Below, piece after piece: positions 13,858 through 20,937 of a DNA stretch of 20,937 nucleotides. Position numbers and translations under genes: made by a program. The DNA is from JABJJH01 sp047631095 (GTDB taxonomy: Bacteria; Pseudomonadota; Alphaproteobacteria; UBA8366; GCA-2717185). The notes under the pieces are model-generated. The model was not told the origin of the DNA and searched no databases. It worked only from the letters and a program-made list of their open reading frames with translations. Each line of letters begins with the position of its first letter. Positions within the stretch are counted from its first letter, which is position 1. Location of the stretch: assembly GCA_047631095.1 (NCBI GenBank), contig JBLHZD010000025.1:1-20937 (forward strand), written 5' to 3'.

Positions 13858-13896
13858 TAACGGCGAATGTGTCCGCCCCAGGCCATAATTCGAAAA

Positions 13897-14679
13897 TTAC
13901 TGCGCCGTCCAACCGCCATCCACCGGCACTGGTACGCCGGTCATTTGACTGGCTGCATCGGAACATAAAAACACCGCCAGCGCGCCCAACTGCTCTACGG
14001 TCGCAAATTGCCGCGATGGCTGCTTTTCCAACAATAGGGCATCCACCGCCTCGTCCACCGACACCCCGAGGGCAGCGGCGCGGTCGGTAATCTGACGGTC
14101 GATTAAATCGGTGCGAACAAAGCCGGGGTTGATGGCGTTGCATGTAACGCCCGACCCGGCGGACTCAAGCGCAACCACTTTGGTCAACCCCATCAAGCCA
14201 TGTTTAGCGGAGACATACGCCGCTTTTTCCACGCTGGCCACCAATCCGTGAACCGATGAAATATTGATGATACGTCCCCATTTACGAGCCTTCATGCCAG
14301 GCAACAAATGGCGGATCAGGTGAAAGGGCGCGCTCAACATAATCGCGATAATCGCATCCCATGTCTGCGGCGGGAAATTCTCAATCGGTGCAGTATGTTG
14401 AATGCCCGCATTGTTCACCAGAATATCAACACCGCCAAACGCCGTCTCTGCGCCATTGGCCAAGGATTCGATTGCCGCCAAATCGGTCAAATCCGCGCCG
14501 TCATAGCGAATCTCGACCTGATGACGGGACGCCATTTCCGTTCGCAGGCGCTCAATCTCCACAGCGTGGCCAAAACCGTTCAAGACGATGTTGCATCCCT
14601 GCCCCGCCAGCGCATTGGCGACGCCCATTCCAATTCCACTGGTCGAGCCTGTTACAAGCGCCGTCTTACCCTTCAGCAT
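13897..14679 (-). CDS. bdhA: D-3-hydroxybutyrate dehydrogenase
   Basis: A 260-residue NAD-dependent short-chain dehydrogenase that interconverts 3-hydroxybutyrate and acetoacetate in the breakdown of polyhydroxybutyrate. The Rossmann motif TGSTSGIG is at 10-17, NNAG at 89-92, and the catalytic set is Ser142, Tyr155 and Lys159 (YVSAK). The late block EKQPSRQF-T-EQLGALAVFLCSD and the ending VPVDGGWTAQ are typical of the 3-hydroxybutyrate dehydrogenase subgroup rather than generic reductases, and the length is right. A run of G lies close before the ATG, so the ribosome site is somewhat unusual. It is downstream of the DUF1192 gene and upstream of the small-RNA candidate on the same strand. Confidence 0.93.
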   Translation of the reverse strand: MLKGKTALVTGSTSGIGMGVANALAGQGCNIVLNGFGHAVEIERLRTEMASRHQVEIRYDGADLTDLAAIESLANGAETAFGGVDILVNNAGIQHTAPIENFPPQTWDAIIAIMLSAPFHLIRHLLPGMKARKWGRIINISSVHGLVASVEKAAYVSAKHGLMGLTKVVALESAGSGVTCNAINPGFVRTDLIDRQITDRAAALGVSVDEAVDALLLEKQPSRQFATVEQLGALAVFLCSDAASQMTGVPVPVDGGWTAQ

Positions 14680-14781
14680 ATCCCCCCCTGCTTTACATCT
14701 GCGGTCAATTTTGGCGGATAACTATCAGGTTTACGGGCTAAGGCAATAGAACATCGCCGCATGACCAAAGGAGCGGTAACC

Positions 14782-14964
14782 CTATTTTTTGAAGAAGGAT
14801 TCCGCATTGTCGCGCCAGCTTTCCTTCGCATCAATCGCCGCGCGAACCCGCGCAATCTCCGTTTCCATTTCCACGATATAGTCCCCCAGGGCCTCAATCG
14901 ACATCACTTCAAGGTCGCGCGGCTTTGGCCGACGGGTCTGCGGTTCCAAATCCTGTTCTTCCAT
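14782..14964 (-). CDS. DUF1192 small protein
   Basis: A 60-residue protein of unknown function: acidic start MEEQDLEP, a basic patch (TRRPKPRDLEV), then a helix of about 35 residues (MSIEALGDYIVEMETEIARVR and on) with coiled-coil character, ending ESFFKK. This matches the alphaproteobacterial DUF1192 pattern I recall (PKPRDLE-MS-EEL, E-EIARVRA-I-AK, FF). The ATG at 14964 has AGGAGG five bases upstream, a strong ribosome site. It is divergent from the quinone oxidoreductase gene, a pairing I recall in other alphaproteobacteria. No catalytic residues are suggested; it may be a small adaptor. Confidence 0.85.
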   Translation of the reverse strand: MEEQDLEPQTRRPKPRDLEVMSIEALGDYIVEMETEIARVRAAIDAKESWRDNAESFFKK

Positions 14965-15018
14965 ATCCGCCTCCTGATGTTCAAAGTCTCTTTGTTACGG
15001 AGCGCTACGGGCTCGACA

Positions 15019-15042
15019 ACTTGCAAGTATGACGGCTTGCAA
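15019..15042. promoter_or_regulatory. Palindrome plus partial second copy in the divergent promoter region
   Basis: ACTTGCAAGT (15019-15028) is a perfect 10-bp palindrome; GCTTGCAATT begins at 15035, so the shared CTTGCAA cores are 16 bases apart. It lies between the divergent DUF1192 and quinone oxidoreductase genes and could be a paired operator. Confidence 0.35.
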
Positions 15043-15107
15043 TTAGACCTGCAGGCCTCATTCCCTAACTCTATCGCCCGTTTCCCGCGATCGCAAAGGA
15101 CCTTCGC

Positions 15108-16106
15108 ATGACCTTGCCTGAAAAAATGACAGCCGTCGAAATTTCCAGCCCCGGCGGTCCGGAAATGCTGGTTCCCACCGACCGGCCAATTCCCAGCCCC
15201 GGCGCGGATGACGTTCTCATCGAAGTTCGCGCCGCCGGGGTCAATCGCCCCGACGCCATTCAACGCGCGGGCCATTACCCGGCGCCCCCGGGCGCATCAG
15301 ACCTGCCTGGACTGGAGGTTGCCGGCGCTGTCGCCGCGCTCGGAGAGAACGTTTCAGGCTGGAAAATCGGCGACGATGTCTGCGCCCTCACCCCTGGCGG
15401 TGGATACGCGGGCTATTGTCTGGCGCCAGCGGGGCATTGCCTGCCGATTCCCGCCGGATTCTCCATGGTCGAGGCCGCCAGTCTGCCCGAAACATTCTTT
15501 ACCGTATGGCACAATGTCTTCCAGCGCGGCGCCTTGAAATCCGGCGAGACGTTTTTAGTGCATGGCGGCTCCAGCGGAATCGGCGCAACGGCGATCCAGC
15601 TCGCCAAGGCGTTCGGCGCACAAGTCATCACAACCGCAGGGAGCGATGAGAAACGACAGTTTTGCGATTCGCTGGGCGCAGACAAATCCATCAATTACCG
15701 CACCGAGGACTGGCCCGCCCTTGTTCGGGAGTTCACCAAGAAAAGAGGCGTCGACGTCATCCTGGAAATGGTCGGCGGGCGTTATTTGCAGCAGGACATT
15801 AATTCCCTCGCCATGGATGGCCGGGTCGTGATCATCGGTTTTCTGGGCGGTTCCAAGGCCGAAATCGACTTCACCCGCGTTATGGTGCGGCGCCAAACCA
15901 TCACAGGATCAACCTTGCGCCCGCAATCCGACGCGGTGAAGACCAAAATCGCCGATGCGCTCCTTCAAGAGGTTTGGCCCTTGCTGGAAAACGGAACCGT
16001 GAAACCCGTCATCCACAAGGTGTTTCCCCTTGCGGCGGCGGCGGACGCGCATACCTTGATGGAATCCAGCCAGCATATGGGCAAAATTATGCTCAGCCTG
16101 TCGTAA
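15108..16106 (+). CDS. NAD(P)H quinone oxidoreductase, PIG3/Qor-like
   Basis: A 332-residue medium-chain dehydrogenase/reductase without zinc. The N-terminal domain shows VRAAGVNRPDAIQRAGHYP (residues 40-58), LPGLEVAG (66-73) and TPGGGYAGYCLA (95-106); the nucleotide site is VHGGSSGIGATAIQLAKAFG (151-170). The PIG3-type sequence is consistent with NADPH-dependent quinone reduction. The ATG at 15108 follows AAGGA seven bases upstream; a second ATG at 15126 is less well placed. It is followed 143 bases on by the TrcR-like gene and divergent from the DUF1192 gene. Family is firm, electron acceptor unknown. Confidence 0.92.
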   Translation: MTLPEKMTAVEISSPGGPEMLVPTDRPIPSPGADDVLIEVRAAGVNRPDAIQRAGHYPAPPGASDLPGLEVAGAVAALGENVSGWKIGDDVCALTPGGGYAGYCLAPAGHCLPIPAGFSMVEAASLPETFFTVWHNVFQRGALKSGETFLVHGGSSGIGATAIQLAKAFGAQVITTAGSDEKRQFCDSLGADKSINYRTEDWPALVREFTKKRGVDVILEMVGGRYLQQDINSLAMDGRVVIIGFLGGSKAEIDFTRVMVRRQTITGSTLRPQSDAVKTKIADALLQEVWPLLENGTVKPVIHKVFPLAAAADAHTLMESSQHMGKIMLSLS

Positions 16107-16109
16107 TAC

Positions 16110-16136
16110 TTGAAATTAAGCGCCGTCGTGTATAAG
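16110..16136 (+). promoter_or_regulatory. Weak candidate promoter for the TrcR-like gene
   Basis: TTGAAA (16110-16115) and TATAAG (16131-16136) with a 15-base spacer, shorter than ideal. If used, it gives a leader of about 105 bases, which contains the structure at 16151-16183. Confidence 0.3.
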
Positions 16137-16150
16137 TGGGCGTCACAGAT

Positions 16151-16183
16151 TACATGTACCGAAGGTGCGAATCCCGCTATGTA
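16151..16183 (+). other. Possible structured leader of the TrcR-like gene
   Basis: TACAT (16151-16155) can pair with ATGTA (16179-16183), enclosing GTACC / GGTGC (16156-16160 with 16164-16168, loop GAA). The remaining bases GAATCCCGCT are unpaired and include a GANTC site. Both stems are short. Confidence 0.3.
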
Positions 16184-16249
16184 GTGGAAGTAGAGGGATC
16201 AAGCGGTGTTTTCGCGCCGCCTTCGAGAATTTTTAATGAAGGAATTAGA

Positions 16250-16948
16250 ATGTCGAGATTGTTAATGCCGAAAGGTACGGCTGTGTGGCTGGTCGACAAC
16301 ACCACGTTGACCTTTCAGCAAGTTGCAGATTTTTGCAGTCTCCATGAGCTGGAAGTTCAAGCCATCGCAGATGACGAAGTCGCGGTCGGCATTGTTGGTC
16401 AGGATCCTATTTCTGGCGGCCAGCTTACAAAAGAGGAAATCTCGCGTTGCGAGGCCGATCCAGCAGGGCGACTCGATCTTGCAGAATCCGATATTCCCCA
16501 ACCTGTCGCCCGCCCGAAAGGCCCGCGCTATACGCCGGTATCAAAGCGCGGTGACAAACCCGACGCCATCGCCTGGTTGGTTCGCAACCAGCCTGACCTG
16601 ACCGATGCGCAGATTGGCCGCCTGATTGGCACGACGAAACCCACAATCACCGCCGTGCGCGACCGCACCCATTGGAATTCATCCAATTTAACGCCGCGCA
16701 GCCCGGTTGAAGTGGGATTGTGCACGCATATGGAATTACGCGACGCCGCGATGAAGGCCGCCATCAAAGCGGCGAAAAACCGGCCGGCCGATCAACCCGC
16801 CGAAGCGCCGGTTGAAGAAGCCGTCGTGACGGAGGAAATCGCAGAACCCTCCATGCCCAAGGAAATGATGGGTAAGGTGGAAAAAGCGCCGGAACCGACC
16901 CTTGAGGATTTGTGGCCAACGGCGAAAAACGCCAACGAGCCTTCCTAA
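16250..16948 (+). CDS. trcR: DUF1013 / TrcR-type cell-cycle transcriptional regulator
   Basis: A 232-residue protein starting at ATG 16250, with AAGGA six bases upstream; the frame is open further upstream but that part is leader. It opens MSRLLMPKGTAVWLVDNT, has ADFC-LHELEVQAIADDEVAVGI and then a helix-turn-helix-like part (KPDAIAWLVRNQPDLTDAQIG, GTTKPTITAVRDRTHWN), as in the conserved alphaproteobacterial DUF1013 family, to which the Caulobacter regulator TrcR belongs. The last 60 residues are acidic, Pro/Glu/Ala-rich and likely disordered, ending LEDLWPTAKNANEPS. It is convergent with prpE. Family call is firm; a cell-cycle role is carried over from Caulobacter. Confidence 0.85.
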   Translation: MSRLLMPKGTAVWLVDNTTLTFQQVADFCSLHELEVQAIADDEVAVGIVGQDPISGGQLTKEEISRCEADPAGRLDLAESDIPQPVARPKGPRYTPVSKRGDKPDAIAWLVRNQPDLTDAQIGRLIGTTKPTITAVRDRTHWNSSNLTPRSPVEVGLCTHMELRDAAMKAAIKAAKNRPADQPAEAPVEEAVVTEEIAEPSMPKEMMGKVEKAPEPTLEDLWPTAKNANEPS

Positions 16949-16991
16949 CTTAACACGGGACTTTACGCGGGCAGGCCAAACGCTGGCTGCG

Positions 16992-17040
16992 TTACAGGGC
17001 GCCGGGCGCGCTATTTTTGCGCGTAACCGACCCCCTGTAA
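16992..17040. repeat. Nested inverted repeat over the prpE stop codon
   Basis: TTACAGGG (16992-16999) is exactly complementary to CCCTGTAA (17033-17040), and GCGCG occurs on both sides of the central CTATTTTT. It covers the last codons and stop of prpE, between convergent genes. There is no T-run, so it is not a normal intrinsic terminator. Confidence 0.5.
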
Positions 17041-18909
17041 GGCGATTTCAATTTCATCAAGAACCGCCGGATCTTCAATCGTCGCGGGCGCGCGGTATTC
17101 AACGCTATCGGCGATTGCGCCCATAGAGGCGCGTAAAATTTTACCGGAGCGGGTTTTCGGTAAACTTTCCACGACCGCCGCCGTCTTGAACGCCGCCACC
17201 GGCCCGATTTTCTCCCGCACCATTTTCACCGCCTCGCGCAGTATGTCGCCCTCGTCCCGCGTCACGCCGGCGTTCAAAACCAGCAACCCAAGCGGCAACT
17301 GCCCCTTCAATTGATCTGCGACGCCGATAACCGCACATTCCGCCACGTCAGGATGCGCCGCCAGGACTTCCTCAATCGCGCCCGTGGACAATCGGTGCCC
17401 CGCCACGTTGATGACGTCATCAGTGCGCGCCATGACGAAGATGTAACCGTCTTCATCCAGGTACCCGGCGTCGCCTGTCATGTAATAGCCGGGGAAATCG
17501 CTCATATAGGCGTCAATATAACGCTGATCGGCGTTCCAGAGCGTCGGCAGCCCACTGGGCGGCAACGGCATTTTTACGCAGATCGATCCCATTTCTCCCC
17601 GTGGCGCTTCCGTCCCATCAGGCTCCAGTACACGAACGTCATATCCAGGCGCGGCGCGGGTCGGCGACCCCGCCTTAATCGGCAACATTTCAATACCAAT
17701 GCAATTCGCCCCAATCGACCAGCCCGTTTCGGTCTGCCACCAATGATCGATCACTGGAACCTTCAAATTGTCTTCCGCCCAATGCAGGGTGTCGGGGTCC
17801 GTTCGCTCGCCCGCTAAAAACAAGGTGCGGAAATTGGAAAGGTCGTATTGTGACAAAAGCTCGGCCTTGGGATCTTCGCGTTTAATCGCCCGAAATGCTG
17901 TGGGCGCGGTGAACATGGTGCAAACTTTATGTTCCTCGATAACGCGCCAGAAAACGCCCGCATCCGGCGTCCCGACCGGTTTTCCTTCAAACAGGATCGT
18001 CGTGCAGCCATGCAGCAAGGGGGCGTATACGATGTAGGAATGGCCGACGACCCAACCCACATCCGACGCCGCCCAGTAGGTTTCCCCTGGATTTACGTCG
18101 TAAATATTTTTCATCGACCATTTTAACGCCACCATATGGCCGCCATTGTCTCGCACCACGCCCTTTGGCTGTCCCGTCGTGCCGGATGTATAGAGGATGT
18201 ACAGGGGATCGGTCGCCTTCACCGGCACGCAATCCGCCGGTTGGGCCGATTCCATCATCGTCCGCCAATCATGAATATTCGGCCCGGATAAGGCGGCGTG
18301 GCATTGTTCGCGCTGCAGCATGACCACATGATCAACATCGTGATCGGAAATGCGCATCGCTTCCTCAACCATCGGGCCATATTCGATCAACCGACCGGGT
18401 TCAATGCCGCAGGACGCCGTCAAAATCACCTTTGGCGCCGCATCGCTCAGACGCACCGCCAATTCGTTGGGCGCAAAACCGCCAAAGACGACTGAGTGGA
18501 TGGCGCCGATCCGCGCGCAGGCCAGCATCGCGACCGCCGTTTCCGGCACCATCGGCATATAAATGATAACCCGGTCGCCCTTCGTCACGCCCAGCCCGAC
18601 CAGCACGCCTGCGAAGCGCGACACCTGATCCTTCAGTTGCAAATAGGTGATGGTGCGCTTTGAATCAGTGATCGGGCTATCATAGATGATGGCCGCCTGA
18701 TCACCGCGGCCATCTTCGACATGGCGGTCAACCGCGTTGTAGCACGTGTTGCATTCCGCGCCGGGAAACCAGCGGTAAAAGGGCGGATTGGAATCATCCA
18801 GCACCTTGTCCCACTTTTTGTACCAGGAGATATCCTCCGCCGCTTCGGCCCAAAACCCGTCTGGATCGTCCATCGAGCGTTGATATACCGTGTCAAAAAG
18901 CCCTGTCAT
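17011..18909 (-). CDS. prpE: Propionyl-CoA synthetase (PrpE-type)
   Basis: A 632-residue AMP-forming ligase that makes propionyl-CoA from propionate, ATP and CoA. It opens with the acetyl/propionyl-CoA synthetase N-terminal domain, then PMVPETAVAMLACARIGAIH (119-138), the ATP loop ILYTSGTTGQPKG (238-250), a VIDHWWQTETGW block, TGDAGYLDEDGY and VAGHRLSTGAIEE. The C-terminal lysine Lys590 (PKTRSGKILR) is present and is the usual site of acetylation control. WWQTETGW and the overall length favour PrpE over AcsA, but some activity on acetate or acrylate is possible. GGGAG lies six bases before the ATG. It diverges from another acyl-CoA synthetase gene across a region with a perfect inverted repeat. 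No methylcitrate genes are in view. Confidence 0.93.
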   Translation of the reverse strand: MTGLFDTVYQRSMDDPDGFWAEAAEDISWYKKWDKVLDDSNPPFYRWFPGAECNTCYNAVDRHVEDGRGDQAAIIYDSPITDSKRTITYLQLKDQVSRFAGVLVGLGVTKGDRVIIYMPMVPETAVAMLACARIGAIHSVVFGGFAPNELAVRLSDAAPKVILTASCGIEPGRLIEYGPMVEEAMRISDHDVDHVVMLQREQCHAALSGPNIHDWRTMMESAQPADCVPVKATDPLYILYTSGTTGQPKGVVRDNGGHMVALKWSMKNIYDVNPGETYWAASDVGWVVGHSYIVYAPLLHGCTTILFEGKPVGTPDAGVFWRVIEEHKVCTMFTAPTAFRAIKREDPKAELLSQYDLSNFRTLFLAGERTDPDTLHWAEDNLKVPVIDHWWQTETGWSIGANCIGIEMLPIKAGSPTRAAPGYDVRVLEPDGTEAPRGEMGSICVKMPLPPSGLPTLWNADQRYIDAYMSDFPGYYMTGDAGYLDEDGYIFVMARTDDVINVAGHRLSTGAIEEVLAAHPDVAECAVIGVADQLKGQLPLGLLVLNAGVTRDEGDILREAVKMVREKIGPVAAFKTAAVVESLPKTRSGKILRASMGAIADSVEYRAPATIEDPAVLDEIEIALQGVGYAQK

Positions 18910-18939
18910 CGTGGTCTCCCTTTCGCAAATTCAAGCTGC

Positions 18940-18969
18940 GGCGTATTTAATTCACACTCTAAATACGCC
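18940..18969. promoter_or_regulatory. Perfect 10-bp inverted repeat between divergent acyl-CoA ligase genes
   Basis: GGCGTATTTA (18940-18949) and TAAATACGCC (18960-18969) with a 10-base spacer, so the arm centres are 20 bases (about two helical turns) apart. On the minus strand TATAAG (18977-18972) lies just upstream, so the repeat would cover the prpE transcription start. This geometry suits a dimeric regulator; a leader hairpin is the alternative. Confidence 0.55.
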
Positions 18970-19102
18970 CTTATAAACAAATTCCACAAGTCAGCCCCCA
19001 AAAAGTATCCACGCGCGATATTCTTGACCGGAACTCAAATTATGACCTATCCCTAAATTTGCGCGCCAAATCTGTGAAACGATTTTGAATAGGGAACCGA
19101 TT

Positions 19103-20734
19103 ATGGGGCCGTTCGACGCCAATCTCGATAAAAACGCCGCAAATTTTACACCGTTAAGCCCCATCAGTTTTTTGCGCCGCGCCGCTGCGGTTTATCCCGA
19201 CCGCCCCGCCGTCATTCATGGCGCCACGCGATACGGATGGGCTGAGGCCGCGACCCGCGCGCGCAAGCTCGCCAGCGCCTTGAACAAACGCGGCATTGGC
19301 GAAGGCGACACGGTTGCAGTTATGGCCCCCAATATACCCGCCCTTTTTGACGCCCATTTTGGGGTTCCCTTGTCTGGCGGCATCCTCAATGCGCTAAATA
19401 CCCGCCTCGACGCAGACACCATCGCCTTTATTTTGAACCATGGCGAGGCCAAGATTCTGATTGTCGATCAGGAATACAGCCTTGTGGTCAAACAAGCGCT
19501 GCGATCGCTTGGCCGAGACCTGCCGGTCATAGACATCATTGATCCGGAATACGACGCGCCCGCCGGCGCCTGCGTCCGGCTCAGCGACACCACCTATGAA
19601 ACATTGCTGGCGGAAGGCGACGCTGATTATCCCTGGAGCCTGCCCAACGATGAATGGGACTCTATCGCGCTAAATTATACGTCGGGCACAACCGGCAACC
19701 CCAAAGGCGTCGTTTACCATCATCGCGGCGCGTATCTATTGGCGTTGGGCAATATCCTCACCTGGTCCATGCCCCAGCAACCAATCTATCTGTGGACCCT
19801 GCCCATGTTTCACTGCAATGGCTGGTGTTTTCCCTGGACCTTGGCGGCGGTCGGCGGCGCGAGCGTCTGCCTGCGCAAGGTGGACGCCGGAGAGATATAC
19901 AAATCCATTGAAACTAACGGCGTCACCCATTTTTGCGGCGCCCCAATCGTGATGAATTTATTGATTAACGCCAGCGACGATGACAAGCGCCCCCTGCCCC
20001 ATACGGTGAACGTCATGACCGCCGCCTCACCGCCGCCAGCCTCTGTCCTAGAGACGATGGCGGCCAGCGGGTTTCACGTCACCCATGTTTACGGGCTGAC
20101 GGAAGTCTATGGCCCCGCCGTCGTGTGCGCGTGGCGCGATGAGTGGAACCTGCTGCCCGTTGGCGAGCAAGCGCGTCTGAAAGCCCGTCAGGGCGTCCCC
20201 TATGCGGTTCTGGAGGACGCTATCGTCGCCAATCCCGAAACCGGTGAACCGGTCCCCAGGGACGGCGAAACCATGGGCGAAGTCTTCATGCGCGGGAATG
20301 TCGTCATGAAGGGCTATCTAAAAAACCCGGACGCCACCAAAGAGGCGTTCGAGGGCGGCTGGTTTCATACCGGGGATCTGGGCGTTTGGCATCCTGACGG
20401 CTATATCGAACTTAAAGACCGTTCCAAGGATATCGTGATTTCCGGCGGCGAGAACATTTCCACAATCGAGGTCGAAAACATCATTTTCGCCCATCCTGCG
20501 GTCATGGAAGCCGCCGTCATCGGAAAACCGGACGAATTCTGGGGCGAAATCCCCTGCGCCTTCGTAACTCTGAAAGACGGCGAAAACGCCAGTGAACGGG
20601 ACATAATAGACTATTGCCGGGACAATATGGCGCATTTCAAAGCGCCAAAGCAGGTTATCTTCGCCCCCTTGCCCAAAACATCAACGGGCAAGGTGCAAAA
20701 ACATGTCCTTCGTGTCCGTCCGAAAAGTTCTTGA
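19103..20734 (+). CDS. AMP-forming acyl-CoA synthetase, medium/short-chain or DmdB-like
   Basis: A 543-residue acyl-CoA ligase starting at ATG 19103 (AGGGAA six bases upstream), preferred over TTG 19085. Motifs are the ATP loop NYTSGTTGNPKG (191-202), PMFHCNGW, THVYGLTEVYGP, TGDLGVWHPDGYIELKDRSKD, SGGENIS and the C-terminal lysine Lys530 in KTSTGKVQK. The type resembles alphaproteobacterial fatty acyl-CoA synthetases of about 540 residues, which include the 3-methylmercaptopropionate-CoA ligase DmdB; the substrate cannot be fixed from sequence. It is divergent from prpE. The stop codon lies within the first arm of an inverted repeat near an insertion sequence; the length and ending (VLRVRPKSS) suggest at most a few residues were changed. 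Confidence 0.9.
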   Translation: MGPFDANLDKNAANFTPLSPISFLRRAAAVYPDRPAVIHGATRYGWAEAATRARKLASALNKRGIGEGDTVAVMAPNIPALFDAHFGVPLSGGILNALNTRLDADTIAFILNHGEAKILIVDQEYSLVVKQALRSLGRDLPVIDIIDPEYDAPAGACVRLSDTTYETLLAEGDADYPWSLPNDEWDSIALNYTSGTTGNPKGVVYHHRGAYLLALGNILTWSMPQQPIYLWTLPMFHCNGWCFPWTLAAVGGASVCLRKVDAGEIYKSIETNGVTHFCGAPIVMNLLINASDDDKRPLPHTVNVMTAASPPPASVLETMAASGFHVTHVYGLTEVYGPAVVCAWRDEWNLLPVGEQARLKARQGVPYAVLEDAIVANPETGEPVPRDGETMGEVFMRGNVVMKGYLKNPDATKEAFEGGWFHTGDLGVWHPDGYIELKDRSKDIVISGGENISTIEVENIIFAHPAVMEAAVIGKPDEFWGEIPCAFVTLKDGENASERDIIDYCRDNMAHFKAPKQVIFAPLPKTSTGKVQKHVLRVRPKSS

Positions 20735-20759
20735 ATCATATGAGTCGGATGTGATTCAA
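20731..20759. repeat. 8-bp inverted repeat at the probable left end of the insertion sequence
   Basis: TTGAATCA (20731-20738) and TGATTCAA (20752-20759) are exact inverse copies with 13 bases between them. The first arm includes the stop codon of the acyl-CoA synthetase (20732-20734). Confidence 0.6.
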
Positions 20760-20937
20760 GGGTCTTACCGCCGAATGGAGGGCAAGGCTAATGTGGACAT
20801 CAGAAAACCAAGGTTCCTATGATCGCGGCAAACTTCGCTATCCGAGTGACGTGACGGATGGAGAATGGGTTCACATTGAGCCCCTGATCCCACCGGCCAA
20901 ACGAGGCGGGCGCAAACGGAGCGTCAATGTCCGCGAA
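20735..20937 (+). mobile_element. IS5-family insertion sequence, left part
   Basis: The element runs off the right edge of the window. Its transposase gene starts at 20791; the left terminal repeat must lie in about 20731-20760, where GAGTCGG and TGATTCAA are seen, but the exact end and target duplication cannot be set without the right end or a relative. Confidence 0.75.
20791..20937 (+). CDS. IS5-family transposase, N-terminal part
   Basis: The first 49 residues of a transposase, open to the window edge. It begins MWTSENQGSYDRGKLRYPSD, then VTDGEWVHIEPLIPPAKRGG and RKRSVNVRE, which is the N-terminal pattern of IS5-family (IS1031/IS427-like) transposases: YPSDLTDEEW followed by LIPPAK-GG. 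These elements often make the full enzyme from two frames, which cannot be checked here. GGAGGGCAAGG lies just before the ATG and serves as ribosome site. The catalytic DDE residues are beyond the window. Confidence 0.92.
   Translation, partial: MWTSENQGSYDRGKLRYPSDVTDGEWVHIEPLIPPAKRGGRKRSVNVRE

Noticed and set aside
16151..16190. tRNA-like stretch GGTGCGAATCCC in the leader of the TrcR-like gene
   Set aside because: It recalls a T-arm but there is no acceptor, anticodon arm or D-arm around it on either strand.

Overview
The window reads as ordinary chromosomal DNA from an alphaproteobacterium, most likely of the Rhodospirillales or a neighbouring order (inference). The grounds are GC-rich DNA with alphaproteobacterial small families (a DUF1192 protein, a DUF1013/TrcR-type regulator, a cysteine-free L31), a D-3-hydroxybutyrate dehydrogenase of the polyhydroxybutyrate cycle, and a gap / class I aldolase / thiE / efp / inositol-phosphatase gene order that I recall from Rhodospirillales genomes. 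No tRNA, rRNA, CRISPR array or prophage is visible.

Bases 1-8158 form a plus-strand run. It holds the 3' part of gap, a short protein resembling half of a class II aldolase, a complete class I fructose-bisphosphate aldolase (fbaB), thiE, efp and a suhB-like inositol monophosphatase. A three-gene envelope module follows: a secreted proline-rich protein with an OmpA-like domain, a MotA/TolQ/ExbB-type channel protein, and a MotB-like protein with a long coiled coil and a peptidoglycan-binding domain. Bases 8177-10009 carry a convergent ABC half-transporter. Bases 10251-12179 carry a copper-handling group (DUF2946-like protein, PCu(A)C chaperone, Sco), followed by rpmE with a UUCG-loop terminator.

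Bases 12562-13217 form a compact heat-shock unit: a sigma-32-like promoter, a leader folding as a ROSE-type RNA thermometer, a small heat-shock protein gene and a terminator. Next, on the minus strand, lie a hot-dog thioesterase, a probable unannotated small RNA of about 112 nt (13822 to 13711) with two anti-Shine-Dalgarno motifs, bdhA and a DUF1192 gene. On the plus strand a quinone oxidoreductase and a TrcR-like regulator follow. A propionyl-CoA synthetase gene (prpE, minus) diverges from a medium/short-chain acyl-CoA synthetase gene (plus), with a perfect 10-bp inverted repeat between them. The window ends inside an IS5-family insertion sequence that lies against the stop codon of the acyl-CoA synthetase.

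The most interesting signals are in non-coding or degenerate DNA: the candidate small RNA downstream of bdhA, the ROSE thermometer with its sigma-32 promoter, the aldolase-like protein beside a true aldolase, and several precise inverted or tandem repeats at gene borders. I see no defence system, secondary-metabolite cluster or other large new system.
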